A stretch of DNA of 49,263 nt from an uncultured Lachnospiraceae bacterium (lineage in GTDB: Bacteria; Bacillota; Clostridia; Lachnospirales; Lachnospiraceae), in the NCBI GenBank assembly GCA_947589155.1, contig CANQBH010000015.1, positions 1 through 49,263 on the forward strand, read 5' to 3'. This document shows positions 15,494 to 27,758 of the stretch, piece after piece. The notes beneath the pieces were generated by a model, which had not been told where the DNA came from, searched no databases, and saw only the letters and a list, made by a program, of their open reading frames with translations. The stretch's first letter is position 1, and the number at the start of each line of letters is the position of its first letter. Position numbers and translations under genes: made by a program.

Positions 15494-16507
15494 TTAAGAT
15501 CCATCCGCTTGACAATTCCCTGTGCTGTCCCGGATCACCAGAGACGTGGAAAGGGTAACAACCGGTTCCACCGGCTCCCCTGCCCGCATTTTTGCAATCG
15601 CGTCAAGTGCCGTCCTTGCACGGACAGCATTGTCCTGACGAACGGATGTCAGAGACGGATATACCAGCCCGCAAAGAGGCGTGTCGTCAAATCCGGCAAC
15701 GGAGATTTGATCCGGTATAGCGACGCCGCTGCCTTGCAAAAAATGGATGAAGTCGACCGCATAGTAATCTGATACGGCAAAAACAGCCGTAAAACTCCTG
15801 ATCTCCTGCAGTTTCTCCCCGTAAAAAGCCATCCGCTCCGCCTTGATCATCGGAATCATCATAAACTCCGCGCCGCTCCCGAAGCCTTCCTGAAAGCCCT
15901 TCCAGCGTTCCAGATCCATATCCGTATCATTGTCGGACAGGCACAGGGCGCGTCGATGCCCGCAAAGGCGGAAATACTCGCCCACCTGAAATCCCCCGTG
16001 CCGGTCGTTGATGTTTACGGCGCAGACACGTTCCGCTGCAACCCCGCAGGCGTCATAGACCGCAAAGGGTACGCGGACACTCTCGCGCAGCCGCCCGTAA
16101 TCCGCGCTGCAAAAGCCGATCAGCACCAGCCCCTCCAGATTCCACATGGTGGCAAAGGAAACGATCTCGTCAAGGGCATTCACGGCCCTCACCATCATCT
16201 GCAATCCGCGTCCGGCCGTTTCCGCACTAAGGGCGTTGAGCGCGGAAGCAATAAAGGCGTCCTCTAAAATTTTTGTCTCATATTTTTCATGGGCATTGAT
16301 GACGACGCCCACGATCTTTGCCGGATTTTCCGCCAACAGCACCTCCGCCGCCCGCGGCAGATATCCCCGCTCCTCCAAGGCGCGGCGCACGCGGACAGCC
16401 GTTTTCTCCGACACCATGCCGGTCTTGCCGTGGAGCACATATGACACCGCCGCCGTGCTGAGCCCCAGTTCCGAAGCAATATCCGAAAGCCGCACTTTTT
16501 CTTCCAT
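15494..16507 (-). CDS. LacI-family transcriptional regulator
   Basis: 337 residues. The N-terminus VRLSDIASELGLSTAAVSYVLHGKTGMVSEKT is the LacI helix-turn-helix and hinge region, and the remainder is a periplasmic-binding-protein-like sensor domain (VGVVINAHEKYETKI, ISVAGFDDTPLCGLVYPSLTSVRQD). The ligand is not recognisable, though such regulators usually sense sugars. GAGGCGTGAC precedes the ATG. Its promoter is copy 2 of the 39-bp cassette. Likely targets are itself, the downstream MATE gene, or the adjacent GH78-GH3-symporter operon; the sequence does not decide. Confidence 0.93.
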   Translation of the reverse strand: MEEKVRLSDIASELGLSTAAVSYVLHGKTGMVSEKTAVRVRRALEERGYLPRAAEVLLAENPAKIVGVVINAHEKYETKILEDAFIASALNALSAETAGRGLQMMVRAVNALDEIVSFATMWNLEGLVLIGFCSADYGRLRESVRVPFAVYDACGVAAERVCAVNINDRHGGFQVGEYFRLCGHRRALCLSDNDTDMDLERWKGFQEGFGSGAEFMMIPMIKAERMAFYGEKLQEIRSFTAVFAVSDYYAVDFIHFLQGSGVAIPDQISVAGFDDTPLCGLVYPSLTSVRQDNAVRARTALDAIAKMRAGEPVEPVVTLSTSLVIRDSTGNCQADGS

Positions 16508-16620
16508 GTCACGCCTCTTTTCTATATAGATGATTTTTTATAAATCCTATTCTTTCATTTCAACATTCATTGAACGGGTTGAAGTTGAGCATACTGAACT
16601 CCCTCAACAAATGATTATTG
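16508..16620 (-). promoter_or_regulatory. lacI leader with clustered TTGAA/TTCAA boxes
   Basis: About 110 bases between the predicted start site and the lacI ATG. The stretch around 16558-16590 holds several TTCAA/TTGAA half-sites in both orientations, including a TTCAAC...GTTGAA inverted repeat, and the -35 box is itself TTGAAA. TCTATATAGA near 16522 is palindromic. This could be an autoregulatory operator cluster; no coding frame here is convincing. Confidence 0.4.
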
Positions 16621-16659
16621 AGTATAGCAAAAACATGCACGGCTTTCAATCATACAAAT
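16621..16659 (-). repeat. Promoter cassette, copy 2 (upstream of lacI)
   Basis: Second copy of the 39-base element at 13943-13981. TTGAAA (16649-16644), 17-base spacer, TATACT (16626-16621) on the minus strand. It drives the LacI-type gene. Sequence on either side of the two copies is unrelated. Confidence 0.8.
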
Positions 16660-16663
16660 ACTT

Positions 16664-16702
16664 AAAAAAGCGGTACCGCCCGCACCTGTCAGACTGTACC
16701 GC
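16664..16702 (-). terminator. Terminator of the rhamnoside operon
   Basis: On the minus strand GCGGTAC (16702-16696) pairs with GTACCGC (16676-16670), followed by six T (16669-16664). It begins 7 bases after the GH78 stop codon and separates that operon from lacI. Confidence 0.7.
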
Positions 16703-16708
16703 CTTCTT

Positions 16709-19291
16709 TTACAAATCGTAAACGCCGGCGGAAAGCCGCTGTTCCGCTCTTCCCGGCAGCCTGACGACTGCTGTCGTATTCGTTGGGACGACAATATGAT
16801 AAAGGAACGCGCCGTCCTCTCCCTTTTCCCATGAGCAGGCTACCGTACCGTAAACGCTTTCATAAGACATAGACGCCCGCGTAAAATGCCCGCCGGGCAC
16901 AGGGGCGATGACAAATCCGTTTTCGCCCTCCAAATGGATCCCGCACATCTTTTCAAAGATCCACTCGCAGACCGCGCCCTTGGAATAATGATCCAGCGAT
17001 GCGATACCGCCGCCTTTTCCATTATCGGAATCCATGCCGCTCCAATCCTCCCATATCGTCGTCGCTCCTGCCTTCGGCATACTGAGCCATCCCGGTCTTT
17101 CCTCATTTTCCAACAGACGGTAGGCATAGGCGGGATCGATCTCATCCAATACATACAAAAGAAACGGTGTGGACAAAAATCCGGTCCCCACCCGCCAGTG
17201 ATACCGATCCAGCGCACGGATCAACCTCTTTTTCGCAAAATCACTGTCGTTTTGATCCAATAACCCCATATAAAGCGGACGTACAAGCCGCGCCTGTCTG
17301 TCCGTATCCAGCGAATACTGCGGCCGCCTGATCAGTTTGCGGTACGCGTCTCGCGCGCCGTCACGATACTCCTCGTACCGGACAAGATCCTCCGTCTTGT
17401 TCAGTTCCGACGCGATCTCCGCCATAATGTTCATGATATAGAAAAGATACGCCGTCGCTTCCTCCGGTCTGGACGATATGAAATCCCGATAACTCATCTT
17501 ATGCACATCGTCCGGCTCCGCCCATTCTCCGTAATGCTGCCCGTAATTATAGAGGTATTTTCTATCTTTTTTCGAGAGGCCCGTGCGTTCCGAAATCAAA
17601 AATTGCGTCTTGCCCGTGCGCCGCATCATATATTGCGCATAGCGCTTCATCGGTTCATAATACCGCTCGATCACCCGTCTGTCCCCATACATTTTCCATA
17701 AACGGTAAGGGATCAGCACACCGGCGTCCGACCAGCCGACGGATCCGTTCATCGTCCGCATATATGCGTCCGTTCCGCCTTCCGGAGCGATCTGCGGGAA
17801 GTTCCCTCTTTTATCCTGCCAATCGCACAGATCATTTTCATATTTCAACGCAAACGGCATATAATTGACCATATAACCGGCCGTTCGGATAAAGATCTGC
17901 GCGTCTCCCGACCATCCGTGGCGCTCCCGCGTCGGACAGTCCGTCGGCAGATCCGCCGAATTGTTTTTTAACGACCATAGCGTATTTTTTACAAACCGAT
18001 TCAACAATGTATTGGAACTCTCAAACGTAAAGACCGTTTCAAAATCAGAATAGACGGCGATTGCGGTAAACGCCGCAGGATCGATTTCCATCTCCGCGTC
18101 TACTTCAATGTACTGATATCCAAAGATGGCAAATCTTGTCTTATAGTCGTTTTTTCCTTCCCGACAGATATATTCTACCTTTTGCAGCGGCGTTTTGTAA
18201 TTTCCCCTGACACACTGGATATTCCTTTGCGTAAATTCTCCGTCCTTCATCAGTTCGCCGAAACGCAGAACGATCCGCTGTCCCTCCTTTGCCTGCACGG
18301 AAAAGGCAACGATCCCCGCGATATTTTGTCCGAAATCCAGCACGGTTTTTCCGGAAGGCGTAAAGATCATTTTGGGATCTTTCAACCGCTCCTGCTCCTT
18401 CAGTATAAAATTATCCGAAGCCGAAGGCGTCACGGGATGTTTTGTGAGTTTTGCCTTTTTCCAAATTGCCCCCGCAAATCCCTCCTTCCTTGCATCATAA
18501 ACCTCTCCGTCTTTATTATCCGCAAAGCGGATCGGACCGTCGGCGGTCCATGCAAAAGAATCGTCGGTCGCGACGATATCGCGGGTTCCGTCTTCATAGA
18601 CGATCTCCAACTGTGCCAGCAGTTTTGTTTCCGTTCCGTAATAATTCTTCATGCCCCACGCGCCTACGGATCCCCGATACCAGCCGTCCGCAAGCATAAA
18701 CGTGAGTTCGTTTCTGCCCGATACGATCTGCGCCGTCACATCCGCCGTCTGATACTGCACGCGTTTTCTATAATCGGTAATGCCCGGCGCAAGCACAAAC
18801 GCGCCGATCTTCGCACCGTTGAGCCTTCCTTCATACAACCCGCAGGCGCTCATATAGGCCCGCGCTTTCACGACCTTCTTATCTGAAACGGTAAACGATC
18901 TTTTGAAACAGTCCACAGGATAACGCTTTCTTTTCCTTGGCGCATAATCGCCCGTGATCCAGCGGGCGCGCCAGTCATCGGCTGACAACAGGCCGATCTC
19001 AAACCTCGCCGCCGCACTGGTCTTTGGCACATCGTTTTCATCCCACACCGTTACCGTCCATTCCACTGACGTCCGGCTGGACAGATCGTCTGCGCCCCAT
19101 TCCACCAAATGCATCTTAGACGACAGGACTTTTCCGGAATCCCAAAGCAGGCTGCCCTGATCCGTGCGGGCAATGATCTGATACGCCTTCTGATACTTTC
19201 CTCCCTCTAATGTCCAACTAAACCGCGGGCGCACAAAGTCGATTCCCATCGGATCGGTCAAATATTCCACTTTTAACTTTACCGCTTTCAT
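16709..19291 (-). CDS. Alpha-L-rhamnosidase, glycoside hydrolase family 78
   Basis: 860 residues with the standard GH78 order: an N-terminal Fn3-like sandwich (LKVEYLTDPMGIDFVRPRFSW), a second sandwich with WRARWITG and SACGLYEGRLNG, the (alpha/alpha)6 catalytic barrel, and a C-terminal sandwich (SYESVYGTVACSWEKG). The barrel contains DCPTRERHGWSGDAQIF, starting at residue 451, which carries conserved acidic catalytic residues, and later GATTIWEDW. It removes terminal alpha-L-rhamnose from glycosides. No signal peptide is seen, so substrate must be imported, presumably by the symporter of the same operon. Last gene of symporter-GH3-GH78, 18 bases after GH3. Confidence 0.95.
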   Translation of the reverse strand: MKAVKLKVEYLTDPMGIDFVRPRFSWTLEGGKYQKAYQIIARTDQGSLLWDSGKVLSSKMHLVEWGADDLSSRTSVEWTVTVWDENDVPKTSAAARFEIGLLSADDWRARWITGDYAPRKRKRYPVDCFKRSFTVSDKKVVKARAYMSACGLYEGRLNGAKIGAFVLAPGITDYRKRVQYQTADVTAQIVSGRNELTFMLADGWYRGSVGAWGMKNYYGTETKLLAQLEIVYEDGTRDIVATDDSFAWTADGPIRFADNKDGEVYDARKEGFAGAIWKKAKLTKHPVTPSASDNFILKEQERLKDPKMIFTPSGKTVLDFGQNIAGIVAFSVQAKEGQRIVLRFGELMKDGEFTQRNIQCVRGNYKTPLQKVEYICREGKNDYKTRFAIFGYQYIEVDAEMEIDPAAFTAIAVYSDFETVFTFESSNTLLNRFVKNTLWSLKNNSADLPTDCPTRERHGWSGDAQIFIRTAGYMVNYMPFALKYENDLCDWQDKRGNFPQIAPEGGTDAYMRTMNGSVGWSDAGVLIPYRLWKMYGDRRVIERYYEPMKRYAQYMMRRTGKTQFLISERTGLSKKDRKYLYNYGQHYGEWAEPDDVHKMSYRDFISSRPEEATAYLFYIMNIMAEIASELNKTEDLVRYEEYRDGARDAYRKLIRRPQYSLDTDRQARLVRPLYMGLLDQNDSDFAKKRLIRALDRYHWRVGTGFLSTPFLLYVLDEIDPAYAYRLLENEERPGWLSMPKAGATTIWEDWSGMDSDNGKGGGIASLDHYSKGAVCEWIFEKMCGIHLEGENGFVIAPVPGGHFTRASMSYESVYGTVACSWEKGEDGAFLYHIVVPTNTTAVVRLPGRAEQRLSAGVYDL

Positions 19292-19309
19292 CCTCCGCCT
19301 CCTGTCCGC

Positions 19310-21721
19310 TTATTTCACCAACCCGATCATTCTGCCGATTCCGTGCAGGAAATGGCCGTTTGCGATATCGACCATGCCGGGCAGGAGTCCGTTGCCCATG
19401 CCGCCGCTGATCATCATGGAACGGATCGGACTTTCCGCCGTAGAAGCCATCAGCATACGGAAATCCGCCTCGTTATCTTCCGTGATCTTTCCGCCCAGAC
19501 CTCTTTTTATAACCGCTCTGACCGCCCGATACATGAACTTCATAAGAAGCGATTCTTCCTTCATGTCTTTCACGGTATCGTCCAAGGTAAATTCACCCTT
19601 ATGCCGTTTCACCGGATGATATGTTCTCCCCAGCATATGTTCAAATTCCTGCTGCGACGGTTCCCCTTCCAGCGTTTCATACCAGCTTCCCTTCTGCCAT
19701 TCCGGCGCATCTATGCGTTCGCCGTCAACGGCGATCGTTTCAGACAACCGGATATCACGGCTGCTGCACCCGATCATGATCTGATACTTTCCTTCCGGCG
19801 CAACCCATCCGCGGGCCATGTCCGGCGAGCCGAAAGCATTGCCATAAGTCTTTCCCAGATAGATCGAAAAACTCCGCTCATCTAACAGAAATTTCACCTG
19901 TTTGGTCTGTCCCGCCTGCAGATCGATCTTGGTAAATCCTTTCAGTTCTTTTTCCGGACGGAAGATCCTGCTGTCCTCCGCAGCCACATACAACTGCACG
20001 ATTTCTTTTCCTGCCATATCGCCCGTATTCGTCACATTGCAGACTACCGTATAGGAATGGCCGTCCTCTTTTTCGATCCGCAGATCGTCATAGGCAAACG
20101 ACGTATAAGACAATCCGTAACCAAACGGATACCGCACCTTTTTCTTTGCACTGTCATAATAGCGGTATCCCACATAAATGCCTTCCTTATATAGCGCATC
20201 CTTCTGCTTTGCATAATCTCCTGATGAAATGCAGTCCTGATAACGCAGCGGCCATGATTCCGCCAGTTTTCCGCTTGGATTGACCTTTCCGTATAAGACG
20301 TCAGCGATCGCCTCCGCTCCGGCCTGTCCGCAAAGTCCGGCGTATAAGAGCCCTTTGACCTTCGTCTCCCATGGACATTCTACGGCGCAGCCGCACATAA
20401 GTACGACGACAGTATTCGGATTCGCTCTGCTCACCGCCTCGATCATTCGTATATGGCCCTCCGGCATCTTCATGTCGCTGCGATCGAAGCCTTCCGACTC
20501 ATATGTTTCCGTCAGCCCTGCAAAGACGACCGCCACATCCGCCTGCGCCGCCTTTTGCGCCGCATCCTCCAATAAGGCGTCCGTCGTATTTCCCTTTTCA
20601 TCGCAGCCCAGCGCAAATACGCTGTAAGGGATAACGTCTTTCGGCTGCGTCAGGGCCGTCGGATTGATATGGCTGCTTCCCGCTCCCTGATAACGGATCT
20701 TCTCTGCCATTTTCCCGATGAGCGCTACGCTCTGCCCTTTTTCCAGCGGCAGGATACCGTCTGCATTTTTTAGCAAGACCAATCCTTCGCACGCCGCCTG
20801 TTTCGCGATCCGATGATTGGCCTCCTTATCGCAGGAAGCCGCACCTTGCAATTGTTTTTCACCGCTGCGGATCAGCGAGATCATGCGGAGCGCCGACGCG
20901 TCGATCGCATCCTCGGAAAGCCTTCCGCTCCTTACCGCCTGCGCCGCCTCTCTTTCCATATATGCGCTGCCGCCCGGCATATTCAGATCGCACCCCGCAT
21001 TAAATCCTGCGATTCGATCATTCATGGCTCCCCAGTCGGTCAAAACGAGCCCCTGATACCCCCACTCTTTTCGTAAAATATCCGTCAGCAGCATCTTATT
21101 ATCGCTGCAATGCACGCCGTTGATTTTGTTGTAAGCGCACATCACGGTTGCCGGTTTGGCTTCTTTGACCGCATATTCAAAGGCGGAAAGATAGATCTCC
21201 CGCAGCGTCCTCTCATCCATAACGCTGTCGGAAATAAAGCGGCTCGTTTCCTGCGAATTTCCGGCAAAATGTTTCAGCGACGCAGAAACGCCCCTGCTCT
21301 GCAGCCCGCAGATAAACCCTGCCGCCATCCGTCCCGCCAAATACGGATCTTCACTGTAATACTCGAAATTGCGTCCGCAAAGCGGATTTCGCTTGATATT
21401 GGCTCCGGGGCCAAGCACAAGAAACACCTGATTGGCCAATGCTTCCTCCGCGATTGCCCTGCCGACCTGTTCGGTCAGATCGGTATTCCATGCGTTTCCC
21501 ATTGTGACCGCCGCCGGAAAACAAGTCGCCGGCACCGCCCCGTTCACGCCGAGCATATCCGCTTTTGCATCCTGTTTCCGTAAACCATGCGGGCCGTCGC
21601 ACATCATCAAAGACGGCAGACCATATTGCGGCATGTCTTTCGTATGCCAGAAGTCCTTCCCGCTGCACAGCGCGATCTTATCTTCCAGTGTCATATCCTT
21701 CCTTATTTCCAGATCTTTCAT
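19310..21721 (-). CDS. Glycoside hydrolase family 3 beta-glycosidase
   Basis: 803 residues. The N-terminal barrel carries [20 protein letters not shown] and VLTDWGAM, where Asp229 is the expected nucleophile. A sandwich domain and a Fn3-like domain ([11 protein letters not shown] region, [27 protein letters not shown]) follow. About 120 further residues after the Fn3 domain contain a short hydrophobic Gly/Met-rich stretch and are not catalytic. No signal peptide. Beta-glucosidase is the commonest activity; with GH78 next door the joint substrate may be a rhamnosyl-glucoside of plant or flavonoid type. The start overlaps the symporter stop by four bases (ATGA). Confidence 0.93.
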   Translation of the reverse strand: MKDLEIRKDMTLEDKIALCSGKDFWHTKDMPQYGLPSLMMCDGPHGLRKQDAKADMLGVNGAVPATCFPAAVTMGNAWNTDLTEQVGRAIAEEALANQVFLVLGPGANIKRNPLCGRNFEYYSEDPYLAGRMAAGFICGLQSRGVSASLKHFAGNSQETSRFISDSVMDERTLREIYLSAFEYAVKEAKPATVMCAYNKINGVHCSDNKMLLTDILRKEWGYQGLVLTDWGAMNDRIAGFNAGCDLNMPGGSAYMEREAAQAVRSGRLSEDAIDASALRMISLIRSGEKQLQGAASCDKEANHRIAKQAACEGLVLLKNADGILPLEKGQSVALIGKMAEKIRYQGAGSSHINPTALTQPKDVIPYSVFALGCDEKGNTTDALLEDAAQKAAQADVAVVFAGLTETYESEGFDRSDMKMPEGHIRMIEAVSRANPNTVVVLMCGCAVECPWETKVKGLLYAGLCGQAGAEAIADVLYGKVNPSGKLAESWPLRYQDCISSGDYAKQKDALYKEGIYVGYRYYDSAKKKVRYPFGYGLSYTSFAYDDLRIEKEDGHSYTVVCNVTNTGDMAGKEIVQLYVAAEDSRIFRPEKELKGFTKIDLQAGQTKQVKFLLDERSFSIYLGKTYGNAFGSPDMARGWVAPEGKYQIMIGCSSRDIRLSETIAVDGERIDAPEWQKGSWYETLEGEPSQQEFEHMLGRTYHPVKRHKGEFTLDDTVKDMKEESLLMKFMYRAVRAVIKRGLGGKITEDNEADFRMLMASTAESPIRSMMISGGMGNGLLPGMVDIANGHFLHGIGRMIGLVK

Positions 21722-23202
21722 GCGTTTTTCTCCTCGCTTTCCGCCGTTTCTGCATTACGCCGTGCGGCAATCTCCTCCTGTTTCTCCTTTAATCCCTTCT
21801 CCACATTGACAAAAGCAAGAAGCACGATCATCACGATCGCCGTAATGATCTCCAGCCCGACAAAACAGAATATCAACATTCCTTTGACCGAATCCGTCTG
21901 CTGCGCCGCCACTGTCACGCCGTCTACCAGACTCGGCGCCACATAACCGGAACTTGAAAGAAGCCGGTTAAAAAGACCGGTGCATACGCCTGTCATAGTA
22001 ACGGTGATGATGGAATAGATCGACGTAGCCGCCCCGTCCACGCGGAACCCGTGCTTCCACTCCAGATGATCGTAGGTATCCGCCATCAGCGCCATGAAGA
22101 CATAGGCGCACGGCAATCCGCCAATGTTCTTAATAAACTGACCGATAAGGACAACGGTCATATTTGTCGGCGCAAGACAGCATATCGCGCTGCCGATTCC
22201 ATAAAGGACAAATCCCGCCATGGTCAGATTCCGTTTCCCGAATTTCTTCGCCAGCGGCCACACCGCAAAAATACCGATCCCCATAGGGATCCCGCCGATC
22301 ACGGAGACCATCGTCTGCGTGATCCCGTCGTTATACGAACCGAGCACATAATTACAATAATAGACCAGAGAGATATTCTTCATCGTCGAGCCGACCGTAT
22401 AAACCAGAAAATAAAGCAGCAGGCAAAGCATATACCGATCGGTAAAAACCGCCTTCATCTGCTCTTTGAAACTTACGGCATTCTCCTTGTCCTCCGCGCT
22501 TTCTTCCGTCACGCGCTCTTTGGTGTGATAATATTCCAGCAAGGTCAACGGCAGCGCCAGAATGGACAGGATGACCGCCATCGTGATCCAGCTGCCTTTA
22601 TCCACGCCCAGCCTCGGAAGGATCAACATAGGGAAGATCAATGCGACAACGATTCCGGAGATCATAATGGAAGCGATATTATTAAACACGGCAAGTTCGC
22701 CCCGCTGCTCAGAATTTCTTGTGGACAACGGCACCATCAGATTGTGACTCATGTTATAGATGGTATAGGCAAACGAGTAAAACAGATTGTAGGAAAGCAT
22801 GACCCAGATCACCTCTAACGTCTGATTGGATTCCGGAACCACAAACAACAGGATTCCGGTGATCGGAAGCAGAACGGCCGCCAATAAGAGGTACGGCCTT
22901 GCCTTTCCCTGCGCCGTCCTCGTGTGGTCGATCAGGTATCCCATCGCAATATTTGTTACGGCGTCGATCACTTTGGAAACGATCGGGAAGATCATTAAGA
23001 AAACGCCGCCCCATATCGTAGTCAGATCCAAAACGTCCGTATAGTACACATTCAGATAAGAAGCAAGGACCGCATTTAACAGAAGCGCTCCCGCCGGTCC
23101 CATCAGATAACCGATCCATTTCTCTTTCTTTTCCACTTCCGGCGATTGGATCCGGCTGTCATACATCTTCGCTTTTAACCACTTTGCTCTGATCTCTTTC
23201 AT
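21718..23202 (-). CDS. GPH-family sugar/glycoside:cation symporter
   Basis: 494 residues with about twelve membrane segments. The start of helix one, [32 protein letters not shown], and the [17 protein letters not shown] loop are typical of the glycoside-pentoside-hexuronide cation symporters (MelB/XynP type). It likely imports the glycoside that GH3 and GH78 cleave. The start ATG at 23202 has GGGAG six bases upstream. It is the first gene of the operon and is divergent from the AraC-type regulator. Confidence 0.9.
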   Translation of the reverse strand: MKEIRAKWLKAKMYDSRIQSPEVEKKEKWIGYLMGPAGALLLNAVLASYLNVYYTDVLDLTTIWGGVFLMIFPIVSKVIDAVTNIAMGYLIDHTRTAQGKARPYLLLAAVLLPITGILLFVVPESNQTLEVIWVMLSYNLFYSFAYTIYNMSHNLMVPLSTRNSEQRGELAVFNNIASIMISGIVVALIFPMLILPRLGVDKGSWITMAVILSILALPLTLLEYYHTKERVTEESAEDKENAVSFKEQMKAVFTDRYMLCLLLYFLVYTVGSTMKNISLVYYCNYVLGSYNDGITQTMVSVIGGIPMGIGIFAVWPLAKKFGKRNLTMAGFVLYGIGSAICCLAPTNMTVVLIGQFIKNIGGLPCAYVFMALMADTYDHLEWKHGFRVDGAATSIYSIITVTMTGVCTGLFNRLLSSSGYVAPSLVDGVTVAAQQTDSVKGMLIFCFVGLEIITAIVMIVLLAFVNVEKGLKEKQEEIAARRNAETAESEEKNA

Positions 23203-23384
23203 TTTGCTCTCCCACCTTTTAGATATTTTTCGGCATTTCCTGCCGCTTTTTCTATTCGTATTATATAAAGCGTTATTGCCTTTTTCTTGTAATTATGTTA
23301 GATTTATTGTAGTTTTTAACAATTTCTATTTTTGAAAAACAAAGAGAAAACTTTGATGTCCTGTATCATACGGAAAGGCAAAAA
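23203..23384. promoter_or_regulatory. Divergent control region of the rhamnoside operon and its AraC regulator
   Basis: This AT-rich 182-base stretch has no gene. For the operon, a TATAAT lies at 23265-23260 on the minus strand, but the position 17 bases further upstream reads AAGAAA, a poor -35, as expected for an activator-dependent promoter. CGGCA/TGCCG around five bases (23231-23245) forms a small hairpin in the operon leader. No clear plus-strand promoter for the regulator was found. Confidence 0.45.
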
Positions 23385-24614
23385 ATGAAAAAGATCGATT
23401 ATGACTATATCGCGGAGAATATTTCATCCCTATCCAAGATCTCTGTTCGTATCTTTTTGAACCGGCAGCAGACCGGTGCTTATCACCCTGCCCGTTTCCC
23501 AAAAGATCCCGCCTCACCCTATCTGCATATGCTCCTGCAGATCGATGAAGGCGTCAGTTATTATATTTCTCCTTACGAACATTTTTACGGCATTGTCCGG
23601 CATGGCGATCATGCCCTGATCCTTGGCCCGACGTTTCAGATCGCGCCCTCCAGAGAGAAGATCCGCGAATTTATGTTCTCCCTAAATCTGAAGAGCAATT
23701 ATATGGAACAATACCGTCAATTTCTCAACAGCATCACCCCCATGCCCCTTGAACTGTTTTTACATGAACTTTGCCTGATCTATTACTATATCAGCGATCG
23801 GAAACTGAATGTAGCCGACGTCGTGATCTACGATTCCCATTCCCGAATCACAAAACAAAATCAATCAAAAAAGACAGCACTGATGCAGAACAGCCTCAAC
23901 GCCGTCGCCGACGCCCACGCCGCCGTGTCTTCGGAGAGTGCCAACGGTTCCGGCGTCAGCCACAACAGCGTCTGGTTTGAAAAAGAAATGCTCTCCTGCG
24001 TCCGCGAAGGCGACCCGAAACGATTAGAAGAATTGTTCCGGCACCATTCCGCCGGACGCCCCGGCAAAGTGGCCTCCACATATCTTCGCCAATTAAAAAA
24101 TATTTTTATCTCTACGGCAACGCTTCTTTCCCGCGCCGCCATCGACGGCGGTCTGCCCGCCGAAGAAGCCCTTACCCTGAGCGATCGCTATATCCAACAT
24201 GCAGAAAATTATCAGGATCCGGAACAGATCATGAATCTGCAATACCATATGGTCATCGACTACGCCACGCTGGTCAATGAAATCAGAAACGGCGTGCGTT
24301 ATGACCGTTTCACACGCACAGCCGTTGCCTATATCCGCGAACATCTGTCAGAGGATTTTTCCATGGAACAAATGGCCAGAGATCTCTACATCAGCCGAAG
24401 TTATCTGTCTGCAAAATTTAAGGAAGAAACCGGAATGACGCTCTCCCAATACAAACAGAAACAGCGGATCCTCAAAGCGCAGAGTCTTTTGAAAACAACG
24501 GACCGCTCCATTCTTGCGATTGCGACCTATCTCGGTTTTTCCTCGCAGGGATATTTTCAAAATATCTTTAAGAAGATAACGGGAATGACGCCAAAAGCAT
24601 ATCGGAGCCAATAA
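23385..24614 (+). CDS. AraC-family transcriptional regulator
   Basis: 409 residues. The last 100 residues are the double helix-turn-helix domain (YIREHLSEDFSMEQMARDLY, SRSYLSAKFKEETGMTLSQY, ATYLGFSSQGYFQNIFKKITGMTP). The N-terminal 300 residues are a large unrecognised sensor part of the type common in Lachnospiraceae regulators beside glycoside operons. Divergent orientation and the weak -35 of the neighbouring operon suggest it activates the symporter-GH3-GH78 genes in response to the sugar. AAGG precedes the ATG. It ends at the bidirectional terminator shared with dnaJ. Confidence 0.92.
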   Translation: MKKIDYDYIAENISSLSKISVRIFLNRQQTGAYHPARFPKDPASPYLHMLLQIDEGVSYYISPYEHFYGIVRHGDHALILGPTFQIAPSREKIREFMFSLNLKSNYMEQYRQFLNSITPMPLELFLHELCLIYYYISDRKLNVADVVIYDSHSRITKQNQSKKTALMQNSLNAVADAHAAVSSESANGSGVSHNSVWFEKEMLSCVREGDPKRLEELFRHHSAGRPGKVASTYLRQLKNIFISTATLLSRAAIDGGLPAEEALTLSDRYIQHAENYQDPEQIMNLQYHMVIDYATLVNEIRNGVRYDRFTRTAVAYIREHLSEDFSMEQMARDLYISRSYLSAKFKEETGMTLSQYKQKQRILKAQSLLKTTDRSILAIATYLGFSSQGYFQNIFKKITGMTPKAYRSQ

Positions 24615-24647
24615 AAAACGCCGGCGGTTCTTAACCGTCAGCGTTTT
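24613..24647. terminator. Bidirectional terminator between the AraC regulator and dnaJ
   Basis: AACGC and GGCGGTT pair with AACCGTC and GCGTT around a three-base loop, with one mismatch. T-runs follow in both directions (24643-24647 on plus; the six A at 24613-24618 read as T on minus). It serves two convergent genes. Confidence 0.85.
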
Positions 24648-24652
24648 TGCTT

Positions 24653-25819
24653 TTACAGATCGTCTACGGCTTCTTTGATCTTATCCATGAAGCCTTTTTT
24701 CTTTTTTTCTTCTTTGACTGTCGTGCCTCCCGGCTTCAGCGTCTTGCCGGTGGCGTCGTCGAATTTGCGGAGCGCTTCTTTGGCTTCGGCGTTCAGCGCC
24801 GTCGGCACCTGTACGACCAGCGTGACATACTGATCGCCGCGTCGGCTGCTGTCGCGCAGCGAAGGAACGCCCTTCCCGCGCAGCCGGATCCGCGTATCGG
24901 TCTGCGTACCGGCCTTGACTTCGTAGATCACCTTGCCGTCCAGCGTATCGATCATCACTTCTCCGCCCAGCGCCGCCTGCGCAAAAGAGATCGGCGCCGA
25001 AGAATAGATATCGTACTCGCTCCGCTGGAAGATCGGATGCGGCGCTACCCGCACCTCGACCAGCAGATCGCCGCGCGGGCCGCCGTTATAACCCGGCTCG
25101 CCCTTTTCACGGATCCGGACGCTCTGCCCGTTGTCGATTCCTGCCGGAATGGAGACTTTGATCCGTTTTTTACGCGAGATATAGCCGGTGCCGTGGCACT
25201 CGGTGCATTTTTCCTTGATGACCTGCCCCGTTCCCTGACAGTCCGGACAGGTCGTGACGTTCTGCATAACGCCGAAGAACGACTGCGTCTGCGTGACGAT
25301 CTTTCCCTTACCGCCGCACTTTCCGCAGGTGACTTTGCCGGTGCCCGGCTTCGCTCCGGTGCCATGGCATGTTCCGCACTCGTCCTTCAGCACCAGTTCG
25401 ATCTCTTTTTCACAGCCGAACGCCGCTTCTTCAAACTTGATATTGACCCGCGCGCGCACGTTCTGCCCCTTCATCGGGCCGTTGCTGCGCCGAGAAGATC
25501 CGCCGCCGAAAAAGTCGCCGAAAATATCGCCGAAGATATCGCTGAAATCCATGCCGGAAAAATCAAAGCCGCCCGCGCCGCCGCTGCCGTCGAAAGCGGC
25601 GTGGCCAAACTGGTCATACTGCCGCCGCTTCTCCGGATCGCTCAGCACGGCGTAGGCCTCGGAGGCCTCTTTGAATTTCTTTTCCGCCTCCGCGTCGCCC
25701 GGATTCATATCCGGATGATATTTCTTGGCCAACTGCCGATATGCTTTTTTTAAGGTATTATCATCCGCGTTCTTATCAACGCCAAGTACCTCGTAATAAT
25801 CTCGTTTCTGCTCTGCCAT
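24653..25819 (-). CDS. dnaJ: Chaperone DnaJ
   Basis: Hsp40 co-chaperone of DnaK, stimulating its ATPase and delivering substrates. The 388 residues show the J domain with HPD at 35-37, a Gly/Phe-rich linker ([19 protein letters not shown]), four zinc CxxCxGxG repeats ([32 protein letters not shown]) and the C-terminal substrate domains. It starts 9 bases after dnaK with only a weak ribosome site, so translation may be coupled. Last gene of the HrcA operon. Confidence 0.97.
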   Translation of the reverse strand: MAEQKRDYYEVLGVDKNADDNTLKKAYRQLAKKYHPDMNPGDAEAEKKFKEASEAYAVLSDPEKRRQYDQFGHAAFDGSGGAGGFDFSGMDFSDIFGDIFGDFFGGGSSRRSNGPMKGQNVRARVNIKFEEAAFGCEKEIELVLKDECGTCHGTGAKPGTGKVTCGKCGGKGKIVTQTQSFFGVMQNVTTCPDCQGTGQVIKEKCTECHGTGYISRKKRIKVSIPAGIDNGQSVRIREKGEPGYNGGPRGDLLVEVRVAPHPIFQRSEYDIYSSAPISFAQAALGGEVMIDTLDGKVIYEVKAGTQTDTRIRLRGKGVPSLRDSSRRGDQYVTLVVQVPTALNAEAKEALRKFDDATGKTLKPGGTTVKEEKKKKGFMDKIKEAVDDL

Positions 25820-25828
25820 GTCTTATTC

Positions 25829-27733
<1,905 letters not shown>

Positions 27734-27758
27734 CTATCTATCCTTTCTTAACTAACCA

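Noticed and set aside
23260-23285. Catabolite-control (cre-like) site over the rhamnoside promoter
   Set aside because: CAATAACGCTTTAT matches the consensus at only about ten of fourteen positions and lacks the conserved outer TG...CA, so it is too weak to call.
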